Notes: generated by a model not told the origin, from the sequence alone. A stretch of 64,000 nucleotides of DNA from Gudongella sp046224405 (GCF_046224405.1 NZ_JBJXRK010000003.1:119775-183774); one strand, 5' to 3'. Counted from the first letter of the stretch, positions 51,090 to 60,284 are shown. Numbers and translations: made by a program.

Positions 51090-51464
51090 TTATTCCTCGT
51101 CACTGTTCTCGTCGCTGTCTTCATCCTCGAACAATTCCTCATCCTCGTCATGACCCTTGTAGCAATTGCAGCCTTCATCGTCACAACAATCATCGAAATC
51201 ATCGAAATCAAAATCCTCGTCAAAGTAGAAGTCTTCCTCATCGCCGTAGACGTCATCCTCTACGTCTGCTAGGTCCTCATCGATAAAGTTAACATACTCT
51301 TCAAGATCGATCTGGTCCTCAACTACCTCCTCCATAACCTCAGCAAATTCCTCAAGCGTTTCAACGATTGCCATCAGAAGCTTGCCTTCCTTGGTTGACT
51401 CATCAATTCCCAGGCCGTCTGCTAGACCCTTTAGATAAGATACCTTTTGAAATAAATATTCCAT
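51090..51464 (-). CDS. CD1247-like acidic protein
   Basis: A 124-residue protein. Residues of about 1-45 (MEYLFQKVSYLKGLADGLGI and onward) match the small Clostridia family named for C. difficile CD1247. The rest is extremely acidic (D/E runs) with a short cysteine patch (DDCCDDEGCNCYKG) that could bind metal. GGAGGGG five bases upstream selects this ATG. It is encoded 13 bases downstream of efp. Function unknown. Confidence 0.8.
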   Translation of the reverse strand: MEYLFQKVSYLKGLADGLGIDESTKEGKLLMAIVETLEEFAEVMEEVVEDQIDLEEYVNFIDEDLADVEDDVYGDEEDFYFDEDFDFDDFDDCCDDEGCNCYKGHDEDEELFEDEDSDENSDEE

Positions 51465-51477
51465 TTTAACCCCTCCT

Positions 51478-52035
51478 TTAAACTCTGGACAGATACTCTC
51501 CGGTCCTTGTGTCAATTTTTATAACATCACCTGTGTTCACGAACAAAGGAACATAGATGGTAACACCAGTTTCACATACAGCTGCCTTTGTTGCTCCCTG
51601 TGCAGTGTCTCCCTTGACTCCAGGCTCAGTTTCAGTAACCTCAAGCTCCACGAAGTTTGGCGGAGATACATCAAATGCCTTGCCCTGGTAGAATCTTATT
51701 GTAGCAATGTCATTCTCCCTTAGGTACATGATTGCATCCTCAACTGAATCCCTTTCCAAAGGAATCTGCTCATAGGTTTCATTGTCCATAAAGTAGTACA
51801 GCTCTCCATCTGAGTACAGGTACTGCATCTCCTTTGTTTCTATTACAGCCTTCTCAAATTTCTCTGATGGACTGAAGGTAACCTCCTTGAAGCCACCGTT
51901 TATAACGTTCCTGAGCTTGGTTCTTACAAATGCTGCTCCCTTTCCCGGCTTTACGTGCTGGAAATCGACTATCTGAAAAACCTGTCCATCCATTACGAAT
52001 GTTATTCCATTTCTAAAATCTCCCGCTTGTATCAA
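51478..52035 (-). CDS. efp: Elongation factor P
   Basis: A 185-residue tRNA-mimic factor relieving ribosome stalling at polyproline (IQAGDFRNGITFVMDGQVFQIVDFQHVKPGKGAAFV). The KPGKG loop carries the modifiable lysine. The family start corresponds to a TTG at 52035, supported by GGAGG 7 bases upstream; no ATG fits. Promoter at 52095-52123. Confidence 0.96.
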   Translation of the reverse strand: MIQAGDFRNGITFVMDGQVFQIVDFQHVKPGKGAAFVRTKLRNVINGGFKEVTFSPSEKFEKAVIETKEMQYLYSDGELYYFMDNETYEQIPLERDSVEDAIMYLRENDIATIRFYQGKAFDVSPPNFVELEVTETEPGVKGDTAQGATKAAVCETGVTIYVPLFVNTGDVIKIDTRTGEYLSRV

Positions 52036-52094
52036 TCTATTCCCTCCTGTTCCATATTTCAAATTGAAAGATCAAAATCCCCCGTATAGTAATT

Positions 52095-52123
52095 ATTATA
52101 CCAGTATAAGGACACTGTAACAA
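52095..52123 (-). promoter_or_regulatory. efp promoter
   Basis: On the minus strand, TTGTTA (52123-52118), a 17-base spacer and TATAAT (52100-52095). It separates efp from the upstream pilus genes. Confidence 0.72.
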
Positions 52124-52152
52124 GCTAAAATTAGTCCATATGCATACTTTAT

Positions 52153-52166
52153 GGACCTGCAGGTCC
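52153..52166. repeat. 14-bp perfect palindrome after the last pilus gene
   Basis: GGACCTGCAGGTCC lies directly after the stop codon of the pilX-like gene. It has no T-run, so a terminator role is doubtful. Confidence 0.5.
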
Positions 52167-53159
52167 CTATCTTATGGAATCAATTGTCGGGCTGATAAAT
52201 CCCGGAAGAAATCTTGCCATCAGCCTTGTGTATTCCGGATCGTACTGAATTTTAATTCCCTCATCAGGTTGATTGAAGCCGTTCACAATTACCTTGCCCT
52301 TTATGAGTGACTCCTCCTCCCCCTCCTTTAGTAAAGCACCATTTTGGAGGATGATTATCCCGTAAAAATCAACATCTCCTGATAGGATAAGGTCACCATT
52401 TTCCAGGTATATGATCCCCATCACATATCCCGTCGAGTAGCTGCTGGTATCCTTCTCCAGTCTTACAACATCTCTGTTAAACCCGTCATACTCCTTGAAA
52501 AGTACAATTCTTCCATTCCAAAAGCTGTATTTTGATATATGGTTTTCACGAATAAAGTCAATATATCTGTATCCTGAAGATTTAGCCCTTATTTTCACCT
52601 CATTCTCCAAGTAGTTGATTGCAAGAAAATATGTACTGTCAATGGCATCAGTGTTAAATGAACTTCTGATGTTGTCTAGTAATTGATTAAGCTCTTCTCC
52701 ATATTCAAGGGACCTGTTCTGGAGTGTCACAAGGCCATCCTGGCAATGGTCAACAAGGGGACTGTAAATGTGCCCCTTCACGGTAATGCTATCCACTACG
52801 CTGTTTCTTGTACCCTCTATGTTCAGCCTGTAATTCAACCGGCCCTCATCACAGTAGGAAAATTTGATCATACCCTTGGCATCCTCCATTCCCTCTATTG
52901 GAATCGGGAAGGTCGAGGGCTTGTACACCTCTGGTTTATTGTTGTAAATTATATCCTTAACCAGATTATCAGCATCATCTGAGGTCACAACAAGCTCAGC
53001 CACCTTATTCTCCAAGGACATCCGCGCCTGAACATTGTCATACCTGTTTATGACTATCCTGTTCTGCATGATCACGCTTTCAAGAGCAAACCAGGAAACT
53101 GTCATACATACTGCACTTACTATCAAAACAAGCATAATTATACTTCCATCTCTTTTCAT
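52167..53159 (-). CDS. PilX-like pilus assembly protein
   Basis: A 330-residue protein with one N-terminal transmembrane helix (about 7-29, RDGSIIMLVLIVSAVCMTVSWFALESV). A mostly beta-rich extracellular part follows, ending in a repeated Leu/Ile-Gly pattern (GDLILSGDVDFYGIIILQNG). The N-terminus resembles PilX-type minor proteins rather than a class III prepilin cleavage site. It is the last gene of the minor-pilin cluster. Function by context. Confidence 0.65.
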   Translation of the reverse strand: MKRDGSIIMLVLIVSAVCMTVSWFALESVIMQNRIVINRYDNVQARMSLENKVAELVVTSDDADNLVKDIIYNNKPEVYKPSTFPIPIEGMEDAKGMIKFSYCDEGRLNYRLNIEGTRNSVVDSITVKGHIYSPLVDHCQDGLVTLQNRSLEYGEELNQLLDNIRSSFNTDAIDSTYFLAINYLENEVKIRAKSSGYRYIDFIRENHISKYSFWNGRIVLFKEYDGFNRDVVRLEKDTSSYSTGYVMGIIYLENGDLILSGDVDFYGIIILQNGALLKEGEEESLIKGKVIVNGFNQPDEGIKIQYDPEYTRLMARFLPGFISPTIDSIR

Positions 53160-53172
53160 TCCTCAGCTCCGG

Positions 53173-53766
53173 TCAGTGACTTCCGAGATATTTTGTCTCG
53201 GTGGATCTGTACTCTTTTTCATAGGCAGGGTCTTTAGTTATTATTTCAATGAACAAAAGACTCTTGTCGGAACAGTAATTGCTGCTGCCTATGGATAAAA
53301 CATTTCTTGCCAATACATTGTGCCCCCCATTGGAAGGGGCGTTTTCAGGCAGATATGCGTTATGGCTGAAGGTACTTCTAAAAATTACATCTCCTGTTAG
53401 TCTGTAATATATGTATTTGTACCTGAAGGTTTTGTCATAATCCTTTGTTTCTATGTTTTCACCAGTGTTATGGTTGATTAGGATAAAACCTAGATACTCT
53501 CCCTGGAAGATTCCATCAGGGCAATAGTCTTCCATGCCAATGATTTCATCTGCCAGCATAACATCCTCGATTATATACTCAGTTGCATATCTTCCATTCA
53601 GCATGGCATCATCAAATTTTTGAATTCTTCCAGCAGATGCTTCAGTGGACCTGAAAATCGAAAAAAACATAATAAGTACTATGCCTGTAAATCCCAGGGC
53701 TATGATTATCTCAATCACAGTAAACCCTCCTCTATTGGAGGACTCTCGTGGCAGAAAGGCTGACAT
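53173..53766 (-). CDS. Minor prepilin, PilW-like
   Basis: Prepilin signal NRGG-FTVIEIIIALGFTGIVL, with Phe at +1 and Glu at +5, followed by a transmembrane helix. About 197 residues. The start is one of two adjacent ATG codons inside the previous gene. Expected to be processed by the prepilin peptidase at 59.5 kb. Confidence 0.85.
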   Translation of the reverse strand: MSAFLPRESSNRGGFTVIEIIIALGFTGIVLIMFFSIFRSTEASAGRIQKFDDAMLNGRYATEYIIEDVMLADEIIGMEDYCPDGIFQGEYLGFILINHNTGENIETKDYDKTFRYKYIYYRLTGDVIFRSTFSHNAYLPENAPSNGGHNVLARNVLSIGSSNYCSDKSLLFIEIITKDPAYEKEYRSTETKYLGSH

Positions 53767-54106
53767 CATATCCCTCCCCTCTTACCATCACTGAATATTT
53801 CTGGAGCTTTCCATCCCTATGTACAAGCCTTACCATTGCTTCCATACCCTCAGGCAGTTGGGTACAGGGATAACTGACAAACCCATCCTCATATGTCAAC
53901 ATCTCAAAGAATTCATCGTTCTCTTCTGAAGGAACCTTGAGGCTTTCAGCTATCCTCTGGCAGTTGTCAATAAGGTCCGCCCTATTCTCTATTGCTACAA
54001 TGCTCCTTGTGGATGTGATTATTGTTGTTTGGACCACAAGGGCAAGCATTCCCAAGAGACCCAATCCCAGAATAATATCAATAAGAAAAAATCCCTTCCT
54101 TTTCAA
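53732..54106 (-). CDS. Minor prepilin with Asp at the conserved +5 position
   Basis: 124 residues beginning MKRKG-FFLIDIILGLGLLG. The cleavage glycine is present, but the residue at +5 is Asp instead of the Glu that normally neutralises the pilin N-terminus. PilV-like by position. It overlaps the following PilW-like gene by 38 bases. Confidence 0.75.
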   Translation of the reverse strand: MKRKGFFLIDIILGLGLLGMLALVVQTTIITSTRSIVAIENRADLIDNCQRIAESLKVPSEENDEFFEMLTYEDGFVSYPCTQLPEGMEAMVRLVHRDGKLQKYSVMVRGEGYDVSLSATRVLQ

Positions 54107-54107
54107 A

Positions 54108-54563
54108 CTATTGTACCTCCCGAAGCGTTATTTCTGTAGTGTTTACACCTACCGCCAGATGGTATGTCCTGCCGTCTGATCTTTTCAATGTGACGGTATT
54201 TGAGTTCCCGACTCTCCCCGTACCATTGAACCTGAAGGCTGCAGAGTCTGCGTAATAGATTTTTAGACCCGACTGGAGCTCTTGAACCTTGATCTTTTCA
54301 TTTTCATTATATTGTATTATGTACATGTTTCCATCAACATAAAAGGAAAACTCCACCAGGCGGTTCTCAAGGATAGCCCTGGTCCTGGCCTGTCTCAGAT
54401 CCTTTTCGATCATCCTCAGCTCGTTTCTTTCATTGATGGTCCTTATAATGGAAGTGTTGGGCAGACTTATGGATAGAAGCAAAGAAAAAAGAGCTACAAC
54501 CACAATCAATTCGATCAGGGTGTAGCCCTTTCTATAGCCTTCCTTGTCTATCAGTACCGCCAT
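54108..54563 (-). CDS. Minor prepilin, GspH/FimT-like
   Basis: A 151-residue protein with signal RKG-YTLIELIVVVALFSLLLS (Glu at +5) and a GspH-type body with TRAILENRLVEFSFYVDGN. It is likely a tip-complex initiator. It overlaps the SLH gene end by 13 bases. Confidence 0.85.
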   Translation of the reverse strand: MAVLIDKEGYRKGYTLIELIVVVALFSLLLSISLPNTSIIRTINERNELRMIEKDLRQARTRAILENRLVEFSFYVDGNMYIIQYNENEKIKVQELQSGLKIYYADSAAFRFNGTGRVGNSNTVTLKRSDGRTYHLAVGVNTTEITLREVQ

Positions 54564-56254
54564 TGATTGAGAACATAAAGCATATAAGCCACCTCTGCCC
54601 TGGTGATCTTATTATTTATATTGTCAAAGCTCGGTGACCTGTAGGCCTTATCATACATCATCTGTGTTGCCAATGCATTCCAGTTGAAGCCGTAGCTTCC
54701 CTGTACTCTTCCCATAATAAGCTGTACCTCGTAATATGAAATTGGGTTGTGTGGTCTAAATGTTCCATCCGTATATCCTATTACATATCCCTTTGACAGG
54801 GCATAGCTGATTATCCTGTCATACTGGGCAAACTGCGCATGGTCCCTGAAATGTGTTGCATTGACAATGTAGTTTGGCAGGGTCCAATTTTCTATTCTGC
54901 TTAAAAGAATCAAGAACTCCGCTCTTGTGATGCTCTGTGACGGTCTGAAGGTTCCATCGAGATGAGTGTAGCCTGGATATCCTGTGATGATATTCCTTCT
55001 TACCATCGTCTCTATCTCTTCCTTGGCCCAGTGGTCCCTTACATCAGTCAGGACCCTAATGTTTTCATCCATAAAGACTGCATAGGTTCCTTCCCTGTTT
55101 GACATTGTGCTTGGCAGAACCTGTGCTGACACTGTGTCACCATCAAGCTTGCTTGGAATGTACTGCCATCTCTCATCGATAAGCTTGTAGATTCCAGCCT
55201 TGTACTGGTCACCATAATAGGGGAAGGATATCGTAACCTTCTTCTTGTCGTCCAGGGTCCCTGCAGGGTTGTCCAGCCTGACCGTATATATTTCAGAAGC
55301 CCTGATATATGACCCGAATTTGTAGAAATTTGTGTTCTGCTGATTGATTGTTGCAAAAACCGGCATATAGAAGGTTCCTGAATCCACGGAAATGGAAATT
55401 CCATTTGAGACGGCCGCTTCACCTCCGGAAGCTTCTATCCTCTGTGAAAGCAATGATTCCATTGACTGGTCCTGATGGAAGGACCTGAAGGTTTCATTGT
55501 ATGAAATCTGGTACTGCTTCTTGAACCCTTCTACAAATGCATCCCTGTACTCATTGGTCCCAAGTCTAAGTCTGTATCTCTCTACAATCTCTGCATCACT
55601 TGGCAGATTCCTTTCATAGTCCATTGAGCTGCCAAACATATAGTCCCTTTCAGCAAAGGATTCTCCCATGGCTCCACCTGCGGCCTCTCCATCTGAAAGT
55701 CCCTGGCTCATCCCCTCCCTTGGAGGGTTCAAAAGGGCCTTTGTGAACTCATCCTCATAGCCTGTCTGAAAGCCTGACTTGAAATCTGATATAAAGCTCT
55801 TCTCGTAGCTGTCTGTCATCCTGTCCAGGTCAAACATCCTGCTTATGGTTCTGTCACTTGGCAGTGCCTCTCTCCAGTCGGAATCATTGCCATCATAGTA
55901 GTCCCTAAGAGCATAGGTCCTTCCAAGACTCTGTCCTAGGGTGTTGGCATCAGGAGTGCTGACACCCTTATCCCTGGCATCCTCATAGCCGTCCATAAAG
56001 CCATCCTTAAAGTCATTGTAGGAAATCCTCCCAAGGTCGTCAATTTCATCGTACAGGTCTGGATCCTCATCCTCAATATAGTCAAGATACTCGTCAAAAG
56101 CATCATCTCCATCGTCAAAAGAGGAATCGATCCCAAAGAACCACTGGCCTTCACCATAGCCCCAGTCGTAATCAGCCTGTGCTGCAAAGGCTCCTCCCGA
56201 AAGAAGGAGAGTGAAAACTATTGTCAACACCATTGCAAATCTTATTCTGTTCAT
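54551..56254 (-). CDS. Secreted S-layer homology (SLH) domain protein in the pilus operon
   Basis: A 567-residue exported protein. The signal peptide (RIRFAMVLTIVFTLLLSGGAFA) is followed by about 250 residues with imperfect repeats of a FxxGFxxGYED type motif. A beta-rich part follows. Two clear SLH repeats come next (VRDHWAKEEIETMVRRNIITGYPG, then FRDHAQFAQYDRIISYALSKGYVIGYTDGTFRP), with a third partial one at the C-terminus. SLH domains bind pyruvylated wall polymers. Its place between pilO-like and minor pilins suggests a wall-anchored pilus component. Function inferred. Confidence 0.85.
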   Translation of the reverse strand: MNRIRFAMVLTIVFTLLLSGGAFAAQADYDWGYGEGQWFFGIDSSFDDGDDAFDEYLDYIEDEDPDLYDEIDDLGRISYNDFKDGFMDGYEDARDKGVSTPDANTLGQSLGRTYALRDYYDGNDSDWREALPSDRTISRMFDLDRMTDSYEKSFISDFKSGFQTGYEDEFTKALLNPPREGMSQGLSDGEAAGGAMGESFAERDYMFGSSMDYERNLPSDAEIVERYRLRLGTNEYRDAFVEGFKKQYQISYNETFRSFHQDQSMESLLSQRIEASGGEAAVSNGISISVDSGTFYMPVFATINQQNTNFYKFGSYIRASEIYTVRLDNPAGTLDDKKKVTISFPYYGDQYKAGIYKLIDERWQYIPSKLDGDTVSAQVLPSTMSNREGTYAVFMDENIRVLTDVRDHWAKEEIETMVRRNIITGYPGYTHLDGTFRPSQSITRAEFLILLSRIENWTLPNYIVNATHFRDHAQFAQYDRIISYALSKGYVIGYTDGTFRPHNPISYYEVQLIMGRVQGSYGFNWNALATQMMYDKAYRSPSFDNINNKITRAEVAYMLYVLNQWRY

Positions 56255-56267
56255 AATATCTCTCCCC

Positions 56268-57746
56268 CTATCTCCTTATCAATACCAGAATCTTGCCCAC
56301 TGGGAGAACATCCCCAGGCCTTATATCGTTATTCTTCATTATCTCGTTTTTGTAAAGAAGTGTTCCGTAGAAATCCCTGGAAATTGTTGACACCGTATCT
56401 CCTGGCTTCACCTCATAAAATATCCTGTCCTGCTCACTTTTCGTACCTTCATATGCCGAATCCACGTGATGGGGATAAATGGCCTCTAGCTTGTCAAATA
56501 CAAGCACTCCAAAGTCATCCCTTCCCTTGTCCATTTCATAGTAGATATGGGTTATCTTTATTGGATACTCTGCAACGCTTCCTGGAAGATTTATCCTTGT
56601 CCTGCCCCATCCAAGCCACGATATTCCTTCATTTACAGAAATAAATTCTTCATCGCCTTCCTGGTTTATTATCCTAACCCCAACAGTGCCTGGAGCGTAG
56701 GTGAAGGAATAGGTGTGGATGGTCAGCTCCGTCGGTGGGAATTTCAGCTCGATATCCTGGCTGGTTATATCCACCATTGCCCTGTTCTCCTCCTCAGTTC
56801 CAACTATGTTGTACTCAAGTCTCATTGCATACCTTCCATCAATTGCTATTGTGGTAGGCTCGGCCTGACCTCTTACCAGAGGATGGCTAGGTATGAAGTC
56901 ATAATTTCTCCATTCAAAGCTGTGTAGTACTTCACCCTTTACGTCAGTACCTCCATCAACTCCAGTTCCTCCACCAGCGGTCCCTCCACCGCCTGTTGTA
57001 CCTCCGCCATCAGTTCCTCCTGATCCATCGGATCCTCCTGTCCCTCCTGTGGTTCCAGTTCCAGTTGATCCAACAAAGCCATCAAAGCTTGAGAAAAGGG
57101 TTCCCTGATTTGGGTTCTCTGCAACTTCAACAAATATTACATCCTCTTCCTCCATTTCCGCCAGTCCCTCAAGGGAATAGACCTTAAGGTTCATTGAGCC
57201 GGAAAGCTGGTTGTCATCTCCTCTGTCCAGTGACAGGCTGTCAACCATCATTCTTCTTGGACTGGTTTCAATGGATCTTACCATTGTCTCAATACCTGAA
57301 TAATCACCGGTAAAAGGCAATGAGATTCCCATATTGTATACATCCATCTCTGAAAGCCTTTCTGCAGAAGGCCTAGAGAAATTAAGGTCTGCAATCTCCA
57401 CCTGCTCTTCAGGAAGGAGGTCGTTAAGCAGATATATTATCTGAGCCTGGTCAAGGGTCGGGAAATAGTATGAAAGGATCTGGTTTCTCTCCCTATGGAG
57501 CATCTCCCATTCCTTCTTGATGTCATTTTCCCTTCTCAGGGTTGCATTCATTTCCATGATCTCTGTTTCCAGCTCGTACTTCTCCACCTGAAGCTCCTGG
57601 ATCTTTTCATCCTGTGGCACCAGTGCATACTGGTTTCCAAGGAAAGCAACACCTACAATGGCAAGCAGGGTAAGTAGTATCTTTTCACTTTTGGTTAAGG
57701 GTCTGGTCTTTATACCGCTGAACAATGATTTTAGCTTAGTTGACAT
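56268..57746 (-). CDS. pilO: PilO-like pilus alignment protein fused to a LysM domain
   Basis: A 492-residue multi-domain protein. It has an N-terminal transmembrane helix (about 22-42), a coiled coil (about 50-85), and a PilO-like ferredoxin-fold region (about 90-210). A Gly/Thr/Ser-rich linker (about 225-270) leads to a beta-rich domain (about 275-430). The C-terminus is a LysM domain (FYEVKPGDTVSTISRDFYG, then NDIRPGDVLPVGKILVL). Ordinary PilO has neither linker nor LysM. I infer that this links the pilus platform to peptidoglycan. Confidence 0.8.
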   Translation of the reverse strand: MSTKLKSLFSGIKTRPLTKSEKILLTLLAIVGVAFLGNQYALVPQDEKIQELQVEKYELETEIMEMNATLRRENDIKKEWEMLHRERNQILSYYFPTLDQAQIIYLLNDLLPEEQVEIADLNFSRPSAERLSEMDVYNMGISLPFTGDYSGIETMVRSIETSPRRMMVDSLSLDRGDDNQLSGSMNLKVYSLEGLAEMEEEDVIFVEVAENPNQGTLFSSFDGFVGSTGTGTTGGTGGSDGSGGTDGGGTTGGGGTAGGGTGVDGGTDVKGEVLHSFEWRNYDFIPSHPLVRGQAEPTTIAIDGRYAMRLEYNIVGTEEENRAMVDITSQDIELKFPPTELTIHTYSFTYAPGTVGVRIINQEGDEEFISVNEGISWLGWGRTRINLPGSVAEYPIKITHIYYEMDKGRDDFGVLVFDKLEAIYPHHVDSAYEGTKSEQDRIFYEVKPGDTVSTISRDFYGTLLYKNEIMKNNDIRPGDVLPVGKILVLIRR

Positions 57747-58296
57747 CTACCAGCACCTCCTCCAGTGTAAGATCAAGATTGAATCTATAGTAGCTCTCCA
57801 CTGCCGAGATGTTGGACACAAACGCCTTTGATGCCACAGGTAACCTTTCAAGACCCTTGGCAAATTCCGCTATGGAATATCTGTCCTCTGCAAAGCCTGC
57901 GATCCTAATTTCAGAGCCGCTTGCACTGAGATTTCCCAAGAAAACTCCCTCAGGCAGCTTTGAATTTATGTCATCAAGGAGTTCTTCCCCAATAACATCC
58001 CTCGCCTGGATGTTCTTATCAAGGGTACGAATCCTTTCTACCTCCTGCTTGAACTGCTCTGTTTCCTCCTCAAAGGCCCTGATCTCCTCAACCCTCTTCA
58101 CGGTCTGGGGATCCTCTGCAACCTGTCTCAGGCTGTTGACCTCCTTCTGGAGGGCATTTATCTTAAGCTGATTCATTCCTACCATAACTCCTAGACCCAC
58201 TATTACAAGAAATAAAAGTCCATATAAAAACAGCATCTTATTAAAGGTGAATTGTTTCTTCTCTATGAAAGGATCAAAAAAGTTCATATCTCTCAT
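57736..58296 (-). CDS. pilN: Type IV pilus assembly protein PilN
   Basis: A 186-residue bitopic protein. A short cytoplasmic N-terminus (NFFDPFIEKK; the family PilM-binding motif is usually INLLP) precedes a transmembrane helix (about 20-40), a coiled coil (45-110) and a C-terminal alpha/beta domain. The start overlaps the pilM stop by ATGA. It overlaps the pilO-like gene by 11 bases. Identity rests on topology and order pilM-pilN-pilO. Confidence 0.82.
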   Translation of the reverse strand: MRDMNFFDPFIEKKQFTFNKMLFLYGLLFLVIVGLGVMVGMNQLKINALQKEVNSLRQVAEDPQTVKRVEEIRAFEEETEQFKQEVERIRTLDKNIQARDVIGEELLDDINSKLPEGVFLGNLSASGSEIRIAGFAEDRYSIAEFAKGLERLPVASKAFVSNISAVESYYRFNLDLTLEEVLVDVN

Positions 58297-59363
58297 TTCT
58301 TCTTCACCTCTTTCAGACGGATAAGGCCACCGATAGCATTTGCATACTGACTCATATCGCAATCAGCCTTTATTTTTTCCAGGGATTTCAGCTTGGTGGA
58401 TTCTGTGTCAAAGAACTCCTTGAACAGCTTATCCATACCGTTTATCTTTGAAAGGCCACCGTAGATCACAACAAGGTCGATCTTGTTTCCAGCATCCCTT
58501 GTCTTGTAGTACCTGAATATCATTTCTATCATATCAAGGATTCCAAACAGGTTATCCCTCAAGGTTTCTGACAGGATCACCTCATCATCCTCCCCGGTCC
58601 TCTTCTGGGAGATGTCGCCGATCTCATCCATGTATTCAAGAATCTGGTCATCCTCAAGATGAGGCAGCTTTCTTCGTATGTCTTCAAGGATAAATTCCAT
58701 GCCCCGCTCCACAACCCTTGCAACCTTTATGAGACCTCCCTCAATGATGGAGACGCTTGTGCTGCTTGAACCGATGTCAATACATGCAACATTTTCAAGA
58801 GACCCGTAGGTGTTGTTAATTTCTCCGCCCATTTGCAGGAGCTTTCCTATGGCATTTCCATGGTAGTCAAGTACCGTAGGCTTAAGGTTAACATTCCTTA
58901 GGAGGGTTAGATGTGCCTGAATGGTATTTCTGGGTATGCCAACAAGGAGTAGTACCATCTTATCTACTCCTTCCTCAAAAATTGTTCCCAGTTCAAGGTA
59001 TTTTACAACATAATCCTCCGGATTGATGGGTATGTAGTCCTCCAGCTGGTAATTAATGATTGCCTCGATTTCCTCAGGTCCCGCCTTTGGAAGCTTGACC
59101 TCACGCATTACAACAGATGAGGAATTGAACACCCCGTATGTCTCAAGCTGACTCACCTTGTTCTCCGAAAGTCCGGTTCGCAGAAGATAGGTCATCTGAT
59201 CCATATCTGTAATCTCACCATCAACATAAAGCCCCTTTGGAAGGTCTACCTTAAAGCACCGGTCAACTATGACTCCCTTGCCTGAATGCTTTCCCTCAAC
59301 TGCCTTGATGCTGTCTGTGCCAAAGTCCAGGCTGAGGATTTTGCTGCTGCCAAGGATTCCCAT
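58293..59363 (-). CDS. pilM: Type IV pilus assembly protein PilM
   Basis: A 356-residue actin-like ATPase (SLDFGTDSIKAVEG, then ACIDIGSSSTSVSIIEGG, then LVVIYGGLSKINGMDKLFKE). It sits at the cytoplasmic face of the pilus platform and binds PilN. First gene of pilM-pilN-pilO-SLH-prepilins. A small hairpin (TCCAC/GTGGA) lies just before its ribosome site at 59381-59400. Confidence 0.93.
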   Translation of the reverse strand: MGILGSSKILSLDFGTDSIKAVEGKHSGKGVIVDRCFKVDLPKGLYVDGEITDMDQMTYLLRTGLSENKVSQLETYGVFNSSSVVMREVKLPKAGPEEIEAIINYQLEDYIPINPEDYVVKYLELGTIFEEGVDKMVLLLVGIPRNTIQAHLTLLRNVNLKPTVLDYHGNAIGKLLQMGGEINNTYGSLENVACIDIGSSSTSVSIIEGGLIKVARVVERGMEFILEDIRRKLPHLEDDQILEYMDEIGDISQKRTGEDDEVILSETLRDNLFGILDMIEMIFRYYKTRDAGNKIDLVVIYGGLSKINGMDKLFKEFFDTESTKLKSLEKIKADCDMSQYANAIGGLIRLKEVKKK

Positions 59364-59510
59364 AAGCCTCTCTCCTCTCTATTCCACTTGTCACGTGGAT
59401 ATGTTATCGAATATTGTATAAAAAGATCCTTTTCCTTGAATAGTTCAGGAAAACCACAATTTGAACGTTTTTTGCCTTTCCTATATAATAAACCAAAATG
59501 GAATATATTG

Positions 59511-60284
59511 CTAGATTAAAATGTTGAAATACCAATCAAGCAGATTGTCTCCCAAAAACAGTGCGATGAAAAATCCCAGCACGATAAAGGGACCGAAGGG
59601 TATTGGATCCTTCCTGGTTTTCAGTCTTGTTGCAAGGAGGAAGACAGAAATTATTGCTCCAAGCAGAAATGAAAGGAAAATCACCAGAAAAATCCTTCTA
59701 AGACCCAAAACAAATCCCAAGGCACCAATCAGGGTAACATCTCCTCCACCCATTCCTCCTCCTGAAAAGTATACTATAAGGAGAAATATTCCACCGGCCA
59801 CAAGAAGGCCCAGTAGGCTTTCAACAAATGGAAAGGGTATACCCTCATAGAAATGCAGAAGGCTTTTGTGTAGAATTGAAAGGATCAGGACTGAAAGAAC
59901 AAGGGAATCAGGTATTAGCTGGTCTTTCAGGTCGATAAATGTAATTGCAACAAGAGCTGATGAAATTAGCGCATAGAAAACAAAATCCAGCTTAACCTGG
60001 TAAAAGAATATGTACAGAAGAACGTATATTATTGCATTTACTGCTTCAACTGCAGGATACTGGAGGCTTATCCTCTCACCGCAGTAACGGCACCTGCCCC
60101 TAAGGAACAGGTATGAAAACAGTGGAATATTGTCGTACCACTTAAGTCCATGCCCACAGGATGTGCAGTGGGACCCGGGCCAGGCGATATTCTCATCCCT
60201 GGGAATTCTGTATATCAGTACATTAAGAAATGAACCTATTAGAAGTCCGTATATAAAAATCAAAAAAACCATATATATCTCCAT
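59511..60284 (-). CDS. pilD: Prepilin peptidase (leader peptidase, A24 family)
   Basis: A 257-residue polytopic protease. CTSCGHGLKWYDNIPLFSYL then CRYCGERISLQYP is the N-terminal methylase-like zinc motif. The catalytic aspartates lie in TFIDLKDQLIPD and MGGGDVTLIG. It cleaves and may methylate the prepilins of both sets. It lies between them. Confidence 0.95.
   Translation of the reverse strand: MEIYMVFLIFIYGLLIGSFLNVLIYRIPRDENIAWPGSHCTSCGHGLKWYDNIPLFSYLFLRGRCRYCGERISLQYPAVEAVNAIIYVLLYIFFYQVKLDFVFYALISSALVAITFIDLKDQLIPDSLVLSVLILSILHKSLLHFYEGIPFPFVESLLGLLVAGGIFLLIVYFSGGGMGGGDVTLIGALGFVLGLRRIFLVIFLSFLLGAIISVFLLATRLKTRKDPIPFGPFIVLGFFIALFLGDNLLDWYFNILI

Noticed and set aside
51041..51286. Arginine/histidine-rich 81-codon frame opposite the CD1247-like gene
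   Set aside because: It is the antisense shadow of the D/E-rich coding sequence; its bias is fully explained by that.
56939..57187. Open frames within the Gly/Thr-rich part of the PilO-LysM gene
   Set aside because: They are frame shadows of the low-complexity linker, with no ribosome sites.
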